64,000 nt of DNA from Edaphocola aurantiacus. Its GTDB lineage: Bacteria; Bacteroidota; Bacteroidia; Chitinophagales; Chitinophagaceae. The notes under the pieces were generated by a model. That model ran no database searches, was not told the origin of the DNA, and saw only the letters and a program-made list of their open reading frames with translations. A program made the translations under genes and the position numbers. Below are positions 25,793-34,284 of the stretch, one piece after another. The DNA lies in assembly GCF_019797745.1 (NCBI RefSeq), contig NZ_VOSI01000001.1, forward strand, positions 494,928 through 558,927, in the 5' to 3' direction. Each line of letters begins with the position of its first letter. Position 1 is the stretch's first letter.

Positions 25793-26185
25793 TTAACGTA
25801 CCAGGTAATAGGTATACCCATTCCCAGTCAGTAATACGGTATCTCCCCGCCTTTGTATTGCTACAGGTTCAGCGTTTTCCTTCGCATTATAGACCCATAA
25901 AGAATCCTGTTTGCGGGTATATTTCATCGCCTCTGTAGTGATACTGTCTTTGCTGTGCAGGACCATTTTAAGGCTATCCTGTTCAAAGCGCATACTATCC
26001 GGGAAAACGCCTACCAGGGCCATTACCAGCAAACCCATATCTGCACTGCTGTCTGTAGTTTTCAGGTCGGCTACTTTCCAATCGCCCAACAGGGTATTTT
26101 TACTTTTAGGCGGATCATAGACACAGGAAGCGGCTACAATATTCAATCCTGCAACTATAGCCAGGCATTTCATTATATTTTTCAT
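25793..26185 (-). CDS. Small lipoprotein, lipocalin-like
   Basis: 130 aa with a lipoprotein signal: hydrophobic residues 8-19 then the lipobox AASC with Cys21. The mature part starts GDWKVADLKTT and has short strands like the lipocalin-like/DUF5004 proteins that begin with a G-x-W motif. No function can be assigned. It lies 12 bases after the DUF4349 gene, in the same transcription unit, and ends at the terminator shared with icd. Confidence 0.65.
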   Translation of the reverse strand: MKNIMKCLAIVAGLNIVAASCVYDPPKSKNTLLGDWKVADLKTTDSSADMGLLVMALVGVFPDSMRFEQDSLKMVLHSKDSITTEAMKYTRKQDSLWVYNAKENAEPVAIQRRGDTVLLTGNGYTYYLVR

Positions 26186-26197
26186 GATCAGAAATAT

Positions 26198-27067
26198 TTA
26201 AGGTTTCACAACAGGTTTTACGGTTCTGTATTTTCTTATAACAACTAATACTACTCCACCGATCAGTATAAAGACCCACAGGTTAGCGATACCAATCAGC
26301 AGCTGTTTGATCAGCCACCAGCCATTCTGCACGGCTCCCTTCAGCTGATCTCCGAAGTGCGGTTTTACCATATTATCAATATTCGGAATAAGGGTTACTG
26401 TTACCTTTTTAGGCTGGTACAGGTCAACGGTAAGTGTTGCATAACGCACCTGGTCATTAATACTGAGATTCTCCAGTTTTCGGTTTATATTCTGTTCCGT
26501 TTTTGTATCTATATAGTCAACATTATCGACATTTTTAGGAGCGAGATTGTTCGCCTTTGAAGCATCCTGTTTTAATTTATTGCCGACATATTGCAGCGTA
26601 AGGTCTTCCAGTGAAAGGTTGCGGCTGTTGATAAACTCAGACTGAGCAACCAGCACATTCATAAAGGTATCCAGGTATTGCACGGGCACTTTCAGGGTCA
26701 GTGTAGATGTGGGCACGTAAGTCTGTATTTCTTTCAGAGAGTCGTTTGTAAAGGCCTGTGTGTATGTACCCTCTTCTCTGTTTTCCAGTTTAGAGTTCAT
26801 CACTATGCCCCCTACTTCTTTGGTCACACGCTCCAGTTGTGTGGTAGCTGCCAGCACATCTTTTACGCGGGAACGTACATCGGCCTTTTTGGCCATTTTC
26901 CGCTCATCATTATTAATTCCGTCTGAGGTTACAGAAGGTTCGGAAGTAGCATTAGAGGCTACTTCGGATTGTGCTCCGGTTTCGTTTTCCATAGAAGGGG
27001 CACGTCCGCAGGAAGCAAGACAGGAGCCGGCTATAGTCAGGGCCAGCAATACTTTAATCGTTTTCAT
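26198..27067 (-). CDS. DUF4349 lipoprotein with C-terminal membrane anchor
   Basis: 289 aa. Signal plus lipobox (LASC, Cys20), then a low-complexity Ser/Glu/Thr linker (21-50). The DUF4349 domain (about 60-230) contains the coiled region TQLERVTKEVGGIVMNSKLEN and VPTSTLTLKVPVQYLDTFMNVL. A transmembrane segment (about 258-280, NLWVFILIGGVVLVVI) is followed by a basic tail. ATG 27067 is preferred because lipoprotein signals should start close to the N-terminus. DUF4349 proteins have no firm function. The lipocalin-like gene follows. Confidence 0.82.
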   Translation of the reverse strand: MKTIKVLLALTIAGSCLASCGRAPSMENETGAQSEVASNATSEPSVTSDGINNDERKMAKKADVRSRVKDVLAATTQLERVTKEVGGIVMNSKLENREEGTYTQAFTNDSLKEIQTYVPTSTLTLKVPVQYLDTFMNVLVAQSEFINSRNLSLEDLTLQYVGNKLKQDASKANNLAPKNVDNVDYIDTKTEQNINRKLENLSINDQVRYATLTVDLYQPKKVTVTLIPNIDNMVKPHFGDQLKGAVQNGWWLIKQLLIGIANLWVFILIGGVVLVVIRKYRTVKPVVKP

Positions 27068-27147
27068 ATCAGATCTCTTGGTTATGCTTTTTATGCCCCA
27101 AAACGATAAAAGGTAATCCTGCTTAACAAAAAATTTACAACTGGCCA

Positions 27148-27181
27148 CAAAAAAGGAGGCCGTCATAGACAGCCTCCTTTT
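27148..27181 (-). terminator. Terminator of the outer-membrane protein gene at 27199
   Basis: Stem of 10 bp (27151-27160 with 27172-27181), a C/A mismatch, then 3 bp and loop ATA. A U-run follows on the minus strand. Confidence 0.75.
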
Positions 27182-27198
27182 ACATAATCTGTATCGTT

Positions 27199-27897
27199 TT
27201 ATTTCCTGACATAGCCGAACATCATATTAATGTCCAAACCCAGGTAACTATTGTATTTATTGACATTTCCGGAAAGGTAAGTACTGATGCCAAATCCTTT
27301 CCGAAAAGGAAAAACAAGCCCTGCCTTTAAAGCCAGCCCCACAGCATTTTGCTTAAGAGTATCGTAGCTGTAATTATCATCTCTGAAAATCGTGAGCCAG
27401 CTTCCTGATGAGGTAGGCTGTGGCTGAAAATGCGCTGCATTGCTTACTGTAGCTATATTAAGGCCCAACTGGGCACTGAAATACATTTTCCCCGAATTAG
27501 TATAGAAATTCCGTTTCAGGTAAATGTTCCATTCATCTATATGATCTGTAGGATAGATATCATCATTCGTAAAGAGATTATCTCCCGGTTGAAAATCAGC
27601 AGGCATATGTTTTGCCGTCCTCATTTTAAGCCGATACTCTAGCGCAATACCATACTCCATATAGTCAAAATTGAAGCTGACATTGGGTTGCAGTAGAAAA
27701 TTGCCAGCATTCCTGATCCTTGTTGAGAAGATATAACTGTTCAGTGGACTTATACCTGCATTGATGTATATGCGCGGAAAATCTTTGGTGGTGTATTGCG
27801 AAACCTTTTCCGGTGCTGCATCCTGTGCCACTGCAGACAGGGGTAACCCCGTCAGACAAAATATTACAAGCAACCGAAACTTAAATGAACTGTTCAT
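27199..27897 (-). CDS. Outer-membrane beta-barrel protein, unknown function
   Basis: 232 aa. Signal peptide about 1-25 (LPLSAVAQ-DA). The remainder alternates hydrophobic and polar residues with many Tyr and Asn and ends in FGYVRK, resembling small porin-like or PorT-like barrels; no specific family is recognised. ATG 27897 is preferred over TTG 27906. It lies 18 bases after ribH, so it may be the last gene of a coaE-ribH transcription unit, although function does not link them. Confidence 0.65.
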   Translation of the reverse strand: MNSSFKFRLLVIFCLTGLPLSAVAQDAAPEKVSQYTTKDFPRIYINAGISPLNSYIFSTRIRNAGNFLLQPNVSFNFDYMEYGIALEYRLKMRTAKHMPADFQPGDNLFTNDDIYPTDHIDEWNIYLKRNFYTNSGKMYFSAQLGLNIATVSNAAHFQPQPTSSGSWLTIFRDDNYSYDTLKQNAVGLALKAGLVFPFRKGFGISTYLSGNVNKYNSYLGLDINMMFGYVRK

Positions 27898-27915
27898 ACA
27901 ATACAACCATATTGT

Positions 27916-28416
27916 TTACTGCAGATTATTCTGCATCGCAATCATCTTCAATGCTGCGATCATTGCTTCCTCACCTTTATGACCATGCACTCCACCTAAA
28001 CGTTCCCAGGCCTGAGCGTCATTATCCAGCGTTAATACACCAAAAATAACCGGAACCGGCAGTGTAAGGTTTAACTGGAGAATGCCTTCTGTCACGGCTT
28101 TACACACATAGTCAAAATGTGGCGTACCACCGCGGATCACCGCGCCGAATGCAATAATCGCATTTGGACCATCTGCATCATTTACTGTTTGCTCATACAG
28201 TGCTTTACAGGCATAAGGAATCTCGAAACAGCCAGGCACTTTCACCAGGTTAGAAACAGTATTTCCCGTCTGCTCAGCAATGCGTTTTGCACCTGCAATC
28301 TGCTCATTAATGATTGCATCATTCCATTCGGTATATACGATACCTACCTTACCGTTTCTCAGGTGCATAATCTCCGATAGGTCCAGCAGTGTATTGCTGT
28401 CTGATGATAAAGCCAT
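27916..28416 (-). CDS. ribH: 6,7-dimethyl-8-ribityllumazine synthase
   Basis: Penultimate step of riboflavin synthesis: joins ribityl-aminopyrimidine with dihydroxybutanone phosphate. 166 aa. Seen are WNDAIINEQIAGAKR, the phosphate/substrate site GAVIRGGTPHFDYVC and VIFGVLTLDNDAQAWERLGG followed by HGHKGEEA. The usual protein forms 60-mer or pentameric shells. The rest of the rib pathway is not in the window. It starts 12 bases after coaE. Confidence 0.96.
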   Translation of the reverse strand: MALSSDSNTLLDLSEIMHLRNGKVGIVYTEWNDAIINEQIAGAKRIAEQTGNTVSNLVKVPGCFEIPYACKALYEQTVNDADGPNAIIAFGAVIRGGTPHFDYVCKAVTEGILQLNLTLPVPVIFGVLTLDNDAQAWERLGGVHGHKGEEAMIAALKMIAMQNNLQ

Positions 28417-28428
28417 AGCTATAATATC

Positions 28429-29016
28429 TTATTTTGTTTGTTCTAAAAATTGATGGTGCAAATGTAAGACTTGTTCGATTAAAGAATGGCTGCCGTCATT
28501 GTATATTACAAAATCACAGCGACTCATTTTCTCATCTTCATTCATCTGCTTGTCGATGCGCTTCAATATGGCTTCACGGGTAGCTCCATCACGCTTCATG
28601 GCCCGCTCTATACGCTGCTCTACGGGGCTGAATACTCCGATCATATAATCCATATCTGTATAGCTGCCACTTTCAAAAAACAGGGCAGCTTCTTTGAGTA
28701 CATATGGGGCATGCTGCTGCTCCATCCAGGCAGTCCCATATTGCTTTACCGCCGGATGCACAATACCGTTAAGCCGGTTCAGGTGCACTGGATCATTAAA
28801 TACCAGTTGGGAAAGAAAGGCCCGGTTTAACTGACCGGCATCAAAGACTTCCTCTCCGAAAGCTTCGATCAGGTCCAGCCGTACTTTATCATTCTCTGCC
28901 ATAAGTTGCTTTGCAAAAGCATCCGCATCCAGCACAGGTATACCCAATGTCTGGAAGATGTGTGCCACTATACTTTTCCCGGAGCCGATGCCCCCGGTTA
29001 TTCCTATTTTAAGCAT
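28429..29016 (-). CDS. coaE: Dephospho-CoA kinase
   Basis: Last step of coenzyme A synthesis. 195 aa with the P-loop GGIGSGKSIVAHIF (residues 8-21), LDADAFAKQLM and the lid region RIERAMKRDGATREAILKRI. It is probably the first gene of the unit coaE-ribH-OMP. coaD, encoding the preceding enzyme of the pathway, lies just upstream on the same strand, separated only by yajC and its terminator. Confidence 0.96.
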   Translation of the reverse strand: MLKIGITGGIGSGKSIVAHIFQTLGIPVLDADAFAKQLMAENDKVRLDLIEAFGEEVFDAGQLNRAFLSQLVFNDPVHLNRLNGIVHPAVKQYGTAWMEQQHAPYVLKEAALFFESGSYTDMDYMIGVFSPVEQRIERAMKRDGATREAILKRIDKQMNEDEKMSRCDFVIYNDGSHSLIEQVLHLHHQFLEQTK

Positions 29017-29044
29017 AAGGTAAAGTTACTTATTTCCACAAAAC

Positions 29045-29076
29045 AAAAACGCCGGAATCCCTATGGATTCCGGCGT
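29045..29076 (-). terminator. Terminator of yajC
   Basis: 12-bp stem (29049-29060 with 29065-29076) with loop CTAT; a U-run follows on the minus strand (A-run 29045-29049). Confidence 0.85.
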
Positions 29077-29098
29077 CTGAAATTATTTTCCGAACGAA

Positions 29099-29443
29099 TT
29101 AAGAAACAACTTTAGCAGTAGTATCTGCACCAGTTTTCTTCAGGTATGCATTGGTCATTTCCATTGATACTGCCTGGCGTTCTACTGTAATATTGGTATT
29201 TCTGTCGATTTCGATCGTTAAAGTACCATCATCATTAGTGCGGACAATGCGACCGTGAATACCGGAAGTCATTACTACTTTTTCACCTGCCACTAATTTT
29301 TCAGCAAATAATTTTTGCTCTTTGGCTTTCTTTTGTTGAGGGCGGATCATGAAGAAGTACATCACTACAATCATACCGATCATGAAAATCGGCATAAATG
29401 CGCCACCCGGTTGTTGTGCTTGTAACAAAACGTTTGTTATCAT
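29099..29443 (-). CDS. yajC: Preprotein translocase subunit YajC
   Basis: 114-aa accessory subunit of the SecDF-YajC translocon. One transmembrane segment (about 14-33, FMPIFMIGMIVVMYFFMIRP) is followed by the conserved QQKKAKEQKLFAEKLVAGEKVVMTSGIHGRIV. ATG 29443 is chosen because a -7 box (29471-29478) covers the upstream in-frame TTG. secD and secF are not adjacent. It has its own promoter and terminator between coaD and coaE. Confidence 0.94.
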   Translation of the reverse strand: MITNVLLQAQQPGGAFMPIFMIGMIVVMYFFMIRPQQKKAKEQKLFAEKLVAGEKVVMTSGIHGRIVRTNDDGTLTIEIDRNTNITVERQAVSMEMTNAYLKKTGADTTAKVVS

Positions 29444-29470
29444 AAAACTTATTTTTTTCTTTGCGAAGTG

Positions 29471-29478
29471 CAAAGGTA
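29471..29478 (-). promoter_or_regulatory. -7 box TACCTTTG of yajC
   Basis: Exact TAnnTTTG match 28 bases before the ATG. Confidence 0.6.
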
Positions 29479-29509
29479 ATTAAAATAACATCAATAAAGT
29501 GCTAAATTC

Positions 29510-29971
29510 TTATTTGTCCCAGCGCACTTCAGGGGGTAAAAACTGCGATACATCTCCGTGGTGGCGGATCACATCGCGCACCAGTGTGGAGGATACGGTA
29601 GAGTATTCCGGAGAACTGGTAAGGAATATGGTTTCTACATTTTTGCTCAGCATACGGTTCATATCCGCAATACCCTTTTCATACTCAAAATCGCTTACAT
29701 AGCGGATTCCTCTCAGGATAAAACTGGCATCAAACTGCTTACAGAAATCAATCGTCAAACCTTCATATGGAGCAACGGACACACTGGGTGTATCTTTAAA
29801 GATCTCCTGTATCCAGCTTACACGCTGCTCTACAGAAAACATGGGCTGCTTGGTAGAATTAAGCCCGATACCGATTACTATTTTATCAAATAAAGGGATG
29901 GAGCGTTTGATTACATCCACATGGCCCAGTGTAATGGGATCAAATGTACCGGGAAAAACGGCTATACGCAT
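29510..29971 (-). CDS. coaD: Phosphopantetheine adenylyltransferase
   Basis: Fourth step of CoA synthesis: pantetheine phosphate plus ATP gives dephospho-CoA. 153 aa. The nucleotidyltransferase motif GTFDPITLGHVDVIKR (residues 9-24), RGIRYVSDFEYE and the final VSSTLVRD (ATP-binding ISSTxxR form) are all present. It starts 19 bases after rfbC, with which it may be cotranscribed. Confidence 0.97.
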   Translation of the reverse strand: MRIAVFPGTFDPITLGHVDVIKRSIPLFDKIVIGIGLNSTKQPMFSVEQRVSWIQEIFKDTPSVSVAPYEGLTIDFCKQFDASFILRGIRYVSDFEYEKGIADMNRMLSKNVETIFLTSSPEYSTVSSTLVRDVIRHHGDVSQFLPPEVRWDK

Positions 29972-29990
29972 AAAATTATTTTATATTTAT

Positions 29991-30527
29991 TTAAAATGGG
30001 CTTTCAAACTCATTAAAGGCAACAAAAGAACGGTCACGCTCTGATACTATAGGAAGATTACAGTCCCAGTCAATACCTAGGGTATCAAATCGAATACCGG
30101 TATCACTTTGGGGGTGATATACAGAGGAGACCAGGTAATAGGTGATGCTATCCTGCTCCAGGGATTTAAATCCGTGTGCGAAGCCTTCCGGAATATAGAA
30201 AGCCTGGTGATTGGCTTCAGACAATACCCTTGCCTCATAGCGACCATAAGTTGCCGAACCTTTGCGCAGGTCAACAATAACATCCAGTATAGCTCCTTTA
30301 GGACAAAAAACAACTTTGGCATGCTGGTGCGGTGGCAGCTGGAAATGCATACCCCTGATCACATCTTTTTCTGAATAGGAGAAGTAGCTCTCTTTCAGCT
30401 CAAAGGAAATGCCATTCTGTTCAAATAAATCATTGTGGAATGTTTTGACAAAACTGCCCCTGTTGTCCAGAAAGCGGGGTAAAGTGATCAGCTGTGCATC
30501 AGCCAATGATAATGGGGTAAATTCCAT
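29991..30527 (-). CDS. rfbC: dTDP-4-dehydrorhamnose 3,5-epimerase
   Basis: 178-aa cupin enzyme epimerising dTDP-4-keto-6-deoxyglucose on the way to dTDP-L-rhamnose. The catalytic His is in VIRGMHFQLPPHQHAKVV, followed by DVIVDLRKGSATYG and IPEGFAHGF. The other rml genes are absent from the window; a stand-alone rfbC is common in this phylum. Promoter box at 30548-30555. Confidence 0.92.
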   Translation of the reverse strand: MEFTPLSLADAQLITLPRFLDNRGSFVKTFHNDLFEQNGISFELKESYFSYSEKDVIRGMHFQLPPHQHAKVVFCPKGAILDVIVDLRKGSATYGRYEARVLSEANHQAFYIPEGFAHGFKSLEQDSITYYLVSSVYHPQSDTGIRFDTLGIDWDCNLPIVSERDRSFVAFNEFESPF

Positions 30528-30547
30528 TCCGGTTGTTTTTGAGTTGT

Positions 30548-30555
30548 CAAAAATA
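30548..30555 (-). promoter_or_regulatory. -7 box TATTTTTG of rfbC-coaD
   Basis: Exact TAnnTTTG match 21 bases before the rfbC ATG. Confidence 0.6.
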
Positions 30556-30691
30556 AATATTTATCGTGGCCCGGCCAATGTATATTTCAGTGGTTTTATG
30601 TTTTTTTTCACTTCTGCTAATAAACCTTTAGAAACAGACCCGGTCTTATATTCCAGAAAAAGCTTACTAACTTATTTTAAATTTTAATTTT

Positions 30692-30988
30692 ATGAAAGGC
30701 AAAGCATTAGGATTAATCGCACTATTAACGATCATTTTCAGCTTAAGCACAATTGACGCCAATGCGCAATACAGAGGCAGACATCATCATCGTCACCATC
30801 GTGTATTACCCCCTCCTCCCCCACCACCGCATGTAGTAATCCATCATGGCTACCATCCACGTCCGGTAGTGGTACACCAGAGAAGAGCGGCTATACACCA
30901 CAGACGTATGGCTGAGAGACACAGAAGAGCCGCAATGCACCACAGAAGAGAAGCACAACGTGCAAGATACTATGGCAACTACCGTTAA
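30692..30988 (+). CDS. Small secreted His/Arg/Pro-rich protein
   Basis: 98 aa. Signal peptide about 1-25 (ending NANA-Q). The mature 73 residues are strongly biased: HHHRHH, a run of seven prolines, then repeated blocks like IHHRRMAERHRRAAMHHRRE. Histidine and arginine dominate and there is no Cys, Asp or Lys after the signal. The composition suggests metal (Zn, Ni, Cu) binding or binding to anionic polymers such as LPS, which is inference only. It is monocistronic, ending at a 21-bp palindrome. Confidence 0.75.
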   Translation: MKGKALGLIALLTIIFSLSTIDANAQYRGRHHHRHHRVLPPPPPPPHVVIHHGYHPRPVVVHQRRAAIHHRRMAERHRRAAMHHRREAQRARYYGNYR

Positions 30989-31022
30989 TCGGTATTTGAA
31001 CAACAGAACTAGAATTCAGAAT

Positions 31023-31068
31023 ATAATTAAAAATAGCCATTGGTATTCCAATGGCTATTTTTAATTAT
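31023..31068. terminator. 21-bp perfect palindrome between the His-rich gene and comM
   Basis: Arms 31023-31043 and 31048-31068 around TATT. It contains the comM stop codon (31065-31067). Confidence 0.85.
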
Positions 31069-32600
31069 CCTGCCCAATGTTCCCGGTCCAGGCTTCGGAA
31101 CTGTATGGCTTCGGCAATATGCTCGGCCTTTATGTTTTCGGCACCCTCCAGATCGGCAATGGTGCGGGCTACTTTCAGGATACGATCGTAGGCTCTTGCA
31201 GAAAGGCTCAGCTTTTTCATGGCCACTTTCAGAAGATTGGCACTAACCATATCCAGTACACAATATTCCTGCAATTGTTTATTGCTCATCTGTGCATTGC
31301 AATACACATCTGTTCCTTCAAATCTCGCGGTCTGTACTTCTCTGGCACGAATCACTCGTTCCCGGATGGTATCGCTGGATACGGCCATACGATCTGCCGA
31401 TAGCTCTTCATAAGGCACCGGCGTAACCTCTACATGCAGGTCTATACGATCCAGTAATGGTCCGGAAATTTTATTCAGGTATTTCTGTACCATTTGCGGA
31501 GGACAGGTACATTCTTTATCGGGATGGTTGTAATACCCGCAGGGGCAGGGATTCATAGAGGCCACCAGCATAAAGCTTGCCGGATAGTCGATGCTCACCT
31601 TTGCCCGGGCAATAGTTACCCTTCGTTCTTCCATCGGTTGCCGCATGACTTCCAGTACCGACCGTTTGAACTCCGGCAATTCGTCCAGAAATAATACGCC
31701 ATTATGTGCTAGGGAAATCTCACCTGGTTGCGGATTGCCTCCTCCCCCGATAAGGCCTGCATCTGAAATGGTATGGTGCGGACTTCGGAATGGCCTGTGG
31801 GCTATAAGCGAGGCATGCTCGGGTAATTTACCGGCAACGGAATGAATCTTGGTTGTCTCCAGTGCTTCATGCAAAGTGATTGGGGGCAAAATAGAAGGTA
31901 ACCTCCTGGCCAGCATAGTCTTTCCCGCACCAGGAGGACCTATGAGGATTACATTATGTCCGCCGGCTGCGGCAATCTCCATTGCTCTTTTAATATTCTC
32001 CTGCCCTTTGACTTCATTAAAATCATAGATAAAGTCTTCCTGAGCCTTTGCAAATTCTGCCCGGGTATCAACGACAGTCGGCTTTAATGATGACTGTCCC
32101 TCCAGGATTTCAATCACTTCTCTTAAAGTACTTGCTCCGTACACCTCCAGGTTATTGACCATGGCTGCTTCACGGGCATTCTGTACCGGTACAATCATTC
32201 CTTTAAACCCTTCCTGCCGTGCCTGTATCGCCATGGGCAAAGTTCCTTTAACCGGTCGGAGTGTACCATCCAGCTGTAGCTCTCCCATGATCACATATGA
32301 GGCTAACAAAGAAGATGTCAATTGTTCTGTGGCCGCCAGCATACCAATAGCAATCGGAAGATCGTAGGCTGAACCGGCTTTTCTGATATCTGCAGGGGCC
32401 ATATTGATGACCATTTTATAACGTGGACTTTTGTAATCATTATTTTTAAAGGCGGAGAGGATGCGATCTACACTTTCTTTTACAGCATTGTCCGGTAATC
32501 CGACAATAAAATACCCGCTGCCGGGAATTGTGTCTACTTCTATGGTTATGGTCATTGCAGATACGCCATAGACGGCGCTGCCAAATAGCTTTACTAACAT
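31065..32600 (-). CDS. comM: YifB/ComM family Mg-chelatase-like AAA+ ATPase
   Basis: 511 aa. The N-terminal Lon-protease-like domain (about 20-165) is followed by the AAA+ module with Walker A ILIGPPGAGKTMLAR (about residues 216-230), Walker B GVLFLDELPEF and a C-terminal helical domain. ComM is a DNA helicase promoting branch migration during natural transformation in Vibrio and others. dprA and radC, two other genes tied to DNA uptake or repair, lie 10 kb away. ATG 32600 begins the conserved MLVKLFGSAVYG; the upstream in-frame TTG at 32657 is rejected. Confidence 0.93.
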   Translation of the reverse strand: MLVKLFGSAVYGVSAMTITIEVDTIPGSGYFIVGLPDNAVKESVDRILSAFKNNDYKSPRYKMVINMAPADIRKAGSAYDLPIAIGMLAATEQLTSSLLASYVIMGELQLDGTLRPVKGTLPMAIQARQEGFKGMIVPVQNAREAAMVNNLEVYGASTLREVIEILEGQSSLKPTVVDTRAEFAKAQEDFIYDFNEVKGQENIKRAMEIAAAGGHNVILIGPPGAGKTMLARRLPSILPPITLHEALETTKIHSVAGKLPEHASLIAHRPFRSPHHTISDAGLIGGGGNPQPGEISLAHNGVLFLDELPEFKRSVLEVMRQPMEERRVTIARAKVSIDYPASFMLVASMNPCPCGYYNHPDKECTCPPQMVQKYLNKISGPLLDRIDLHVEVTPVPYEELSADRMAVSSDTIRERVIRAREVQTARFEGTDVYCNAQMSNKQLQEYCVLDMVSANLLKVAMKKLSLSARAYDRILKVARTIADLEGAENIKAEHIAEAIQFRSLDREHWAG

Positions 32601-32787
32601 ATCTTGATTACTTGGTCGCAATTTATCACTATTCCGGACAATTTTGCTCCTGGTCAAAAAAATCTATATTGTGTATCAGGCAACTATTTTTTCCCGGCAA
32701 AGCAAGCTGCAATATCATTGCTTTGTTCTGTAAAATCTGTCCAATCCTGTCTCTGTAAAAAATATGTAAAATTCAGTTGCTTTTGCT

Positions 32788-32795
32788 TAAATTTG
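32788..32795 (+). promoter_or_regulatory. -7 box TAAATTTG of the PaaE-like reductase
   Basis: Exact TAnnTTTG match 7 bases before the ATG at 32803, so the leader would be only a few bases. Confidence 0.5.
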
Positions 32796-32802
32796 CGCCA
32801 TT

Positions 32803-33900
32803 ATGTCTACATTACAATTCCACGATTTAGTCGTAAAAGATATCCGCCAGGAAACCCCGGATTGCGTATCCATTGCACTGGAAGTTCCTGAATCTATACA
32901 ATCTGCATTTGACTATCTGCCTGGCCAATACCTGACATTCAAGACTATTATTGACGGACAGGAAGTAAGACGCTCTTACTCTATCTGCTCCGGCAAATGT
33001 GATAATGAGCTGCGTGTAGCTGTAAAGCGTGTAGTGCCGGAAGGGAAATTCAGTTCCTGGGCTAACAATGTGCTTAAGGTAGGAGACACACTGGCGACTA
33101 TGCCGCCACTGGGAAAATTCACACCGAAATCTTCTGATAAAACAAATAGAAACTATCTTGCTTTTGCGGCCGGAAGTGGTATTACCCCTATCATGAGCAT
33201 CATGAAGGATGTATTATATAACGAACCGGAAAGCACCTTCACTTTAATATTTGGTAACTACAATCGTAGTTCCATTATTTTCAAAGAAGAGCTGGAAGCA
33301 CTGAAAAACCGCTTCATGAACCGTCTGCGCCTGTTCCACGTATTTGATCGTGAGCTGCAGGAAGCAGAGATGTTCAACGGTATGATTACGGTTGAGAAGG
33401 TGAGATCTTTCAGTAATAAGCTTATTAATTTCAATACGATTGATGATATTTTCATCTGTGGGCCAGAGCCGATGATCATTGCATTGAAGGATTATTTCCT
33501 TAATGAAATGAAGAAGCCGGAAGACAGTGTTTATTTTGAATTGTTCTCTTCTCCTGACCAACCTAAAACGGTTAATAAGGAGTGGGAAGCGAAGCAGCAA
33601 CAAATCGACAGAAGCAAACTGAGCCGTGTTACGGTACGCCTCGATGGTTCTGCATTTGATATGGACCTGCCATACGGTGGTGAAAATATACTGGATGCTG
33701 CATTACAACATGGTGGGGACTTGCCATATGCCTGTAAAGGTGGCGTGTGCTGTACCTGTAAGGCGAAGCTGATAGAAGGAGAGGTAGACATGGAAGTGAA
33801 TTATGGTCTGGAGCCTGATGAAATTGCAAACAACTTTATCCTTACCTGCCAGGCGCATCCGAGAAGTGAGCGTGTAGTGGTCGATTTCGACATTAAATAA
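32803..33900 (+). CDS. PaaE-like ferredoxin:NAD(P)H oxidoreductase (FAD, NAD and 2Fe-2S domains)
   Basis: 365 aa. The FAD-binding barrel (1 to about 105) has RRSYSICS; the NAD(P)-binding domain (about 110-235) has AAGSGITPIMSIMKD and ICGPEPMI. The C-terminal plant-type 2Fe-2S ferredoxin (about 275-365) has CKGGVCCTCKAKL and the fourth ligand in LTCQAHP. This is the architecture of phenylacetyl-CoA epoxidase reductase PaaE and of phenol/hydroxylase reductases. No paaABCD genes are here, so it may serve another oxygenase. Monocistronic. Confidence 0.9.
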   Translation: MSTLQFHDLVVKDIRQETPDCVSIALEVPESIQSAFDYLPGQYLTFKTIIDGQEVRRSYSICSGKCDNELRVAVKRVVPEGKFSSWANNVLKVGDTLATMPPLGKFTPKSSDKTNRNYLAFAAGSGITPIMSIMKDVLYNEPESTFTLIFGNYNRSSIIFKEELEALKNRFMNRLRLFHVFDRELQEAEMFNGMITVEKVRSFSNKLINFNTIDDIFICGPEPMIIALKDYFLNEMKKPEDSVYFELFSSPDQPKTVNKEWEAKQQQIDRSKLSRVTVRLDGSAFDMDLPYGGENILDAALQHGGDLPYACKGGVCCTCKAKLIEGEVDMEVNYGLEPDEIANNFILTCQAHPRSERVVVDFDIK

Positions 33901-33913
33901 TTTAGAAATTCAT

Positions 33914-33945
33914 TTTGTTTATTTCATAAACAATTCTTATTTTTG
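33914..33945 (+). promoter_or_regulatory. Promoter of tRNA-Arg
   Basis: -33 element TTTG (33914-33917), 20-base spacer and -7 box TATTTTTG (33938-33945): the full Bacteroidota consensus. Transcription would start near 33950, about 33 bases before the mature tRNA. Confidence 0.7.
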
Positions 33946-33982
33946 CAACCCGTCACTAACACAGTGTTTGTTAGTACAGGAT

Positions 33983-34056
<74 letters not shown>

Positions 34057-34087
34057 CAAAAGCCTTTCACATAGTGGAAGGCTTTTC
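34057..34087 (+). terminator. Terminator after tRNA-Arg
   Basis: Stem of about 13 bp with one G-U pair around loop ATA (34071-34073), followed by TTTTCTTTTT. The next 200 bases to 34284 contain no gene, only the hairpin at 34171-34196. Confidence 0.75.
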
Positions 34088-34170
34088 TTTTTCAGATCAA
34101 TATTGAAAGACTTCTTTCCCAAAGCGTCGAAGTACAGCCTCGGAGCATTCCACACTATAATTACGTAATA

Positions 34171-34196
34171 AAGAAAGCTGTCCGTTTCCAGACAGC
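34171..34196 (-). terminator. Weak terminator of the beta-helix gene
   Basis: 6-7-bp stem GGCTGTC/GACAGC on the minus strand, loop of about 8, then UUUCUUUAUU. It lies about 90 bases after the stop codon at 34285. Confidence 0.5.
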
Positions 34197-34284
34197 CTCC
34201 TCTTCATCTACACAAATATCGTAACGGGTAATTCCCCGTATGTAGCAAGATTTATACACACAACACTATTGCACTACTAGCTGC

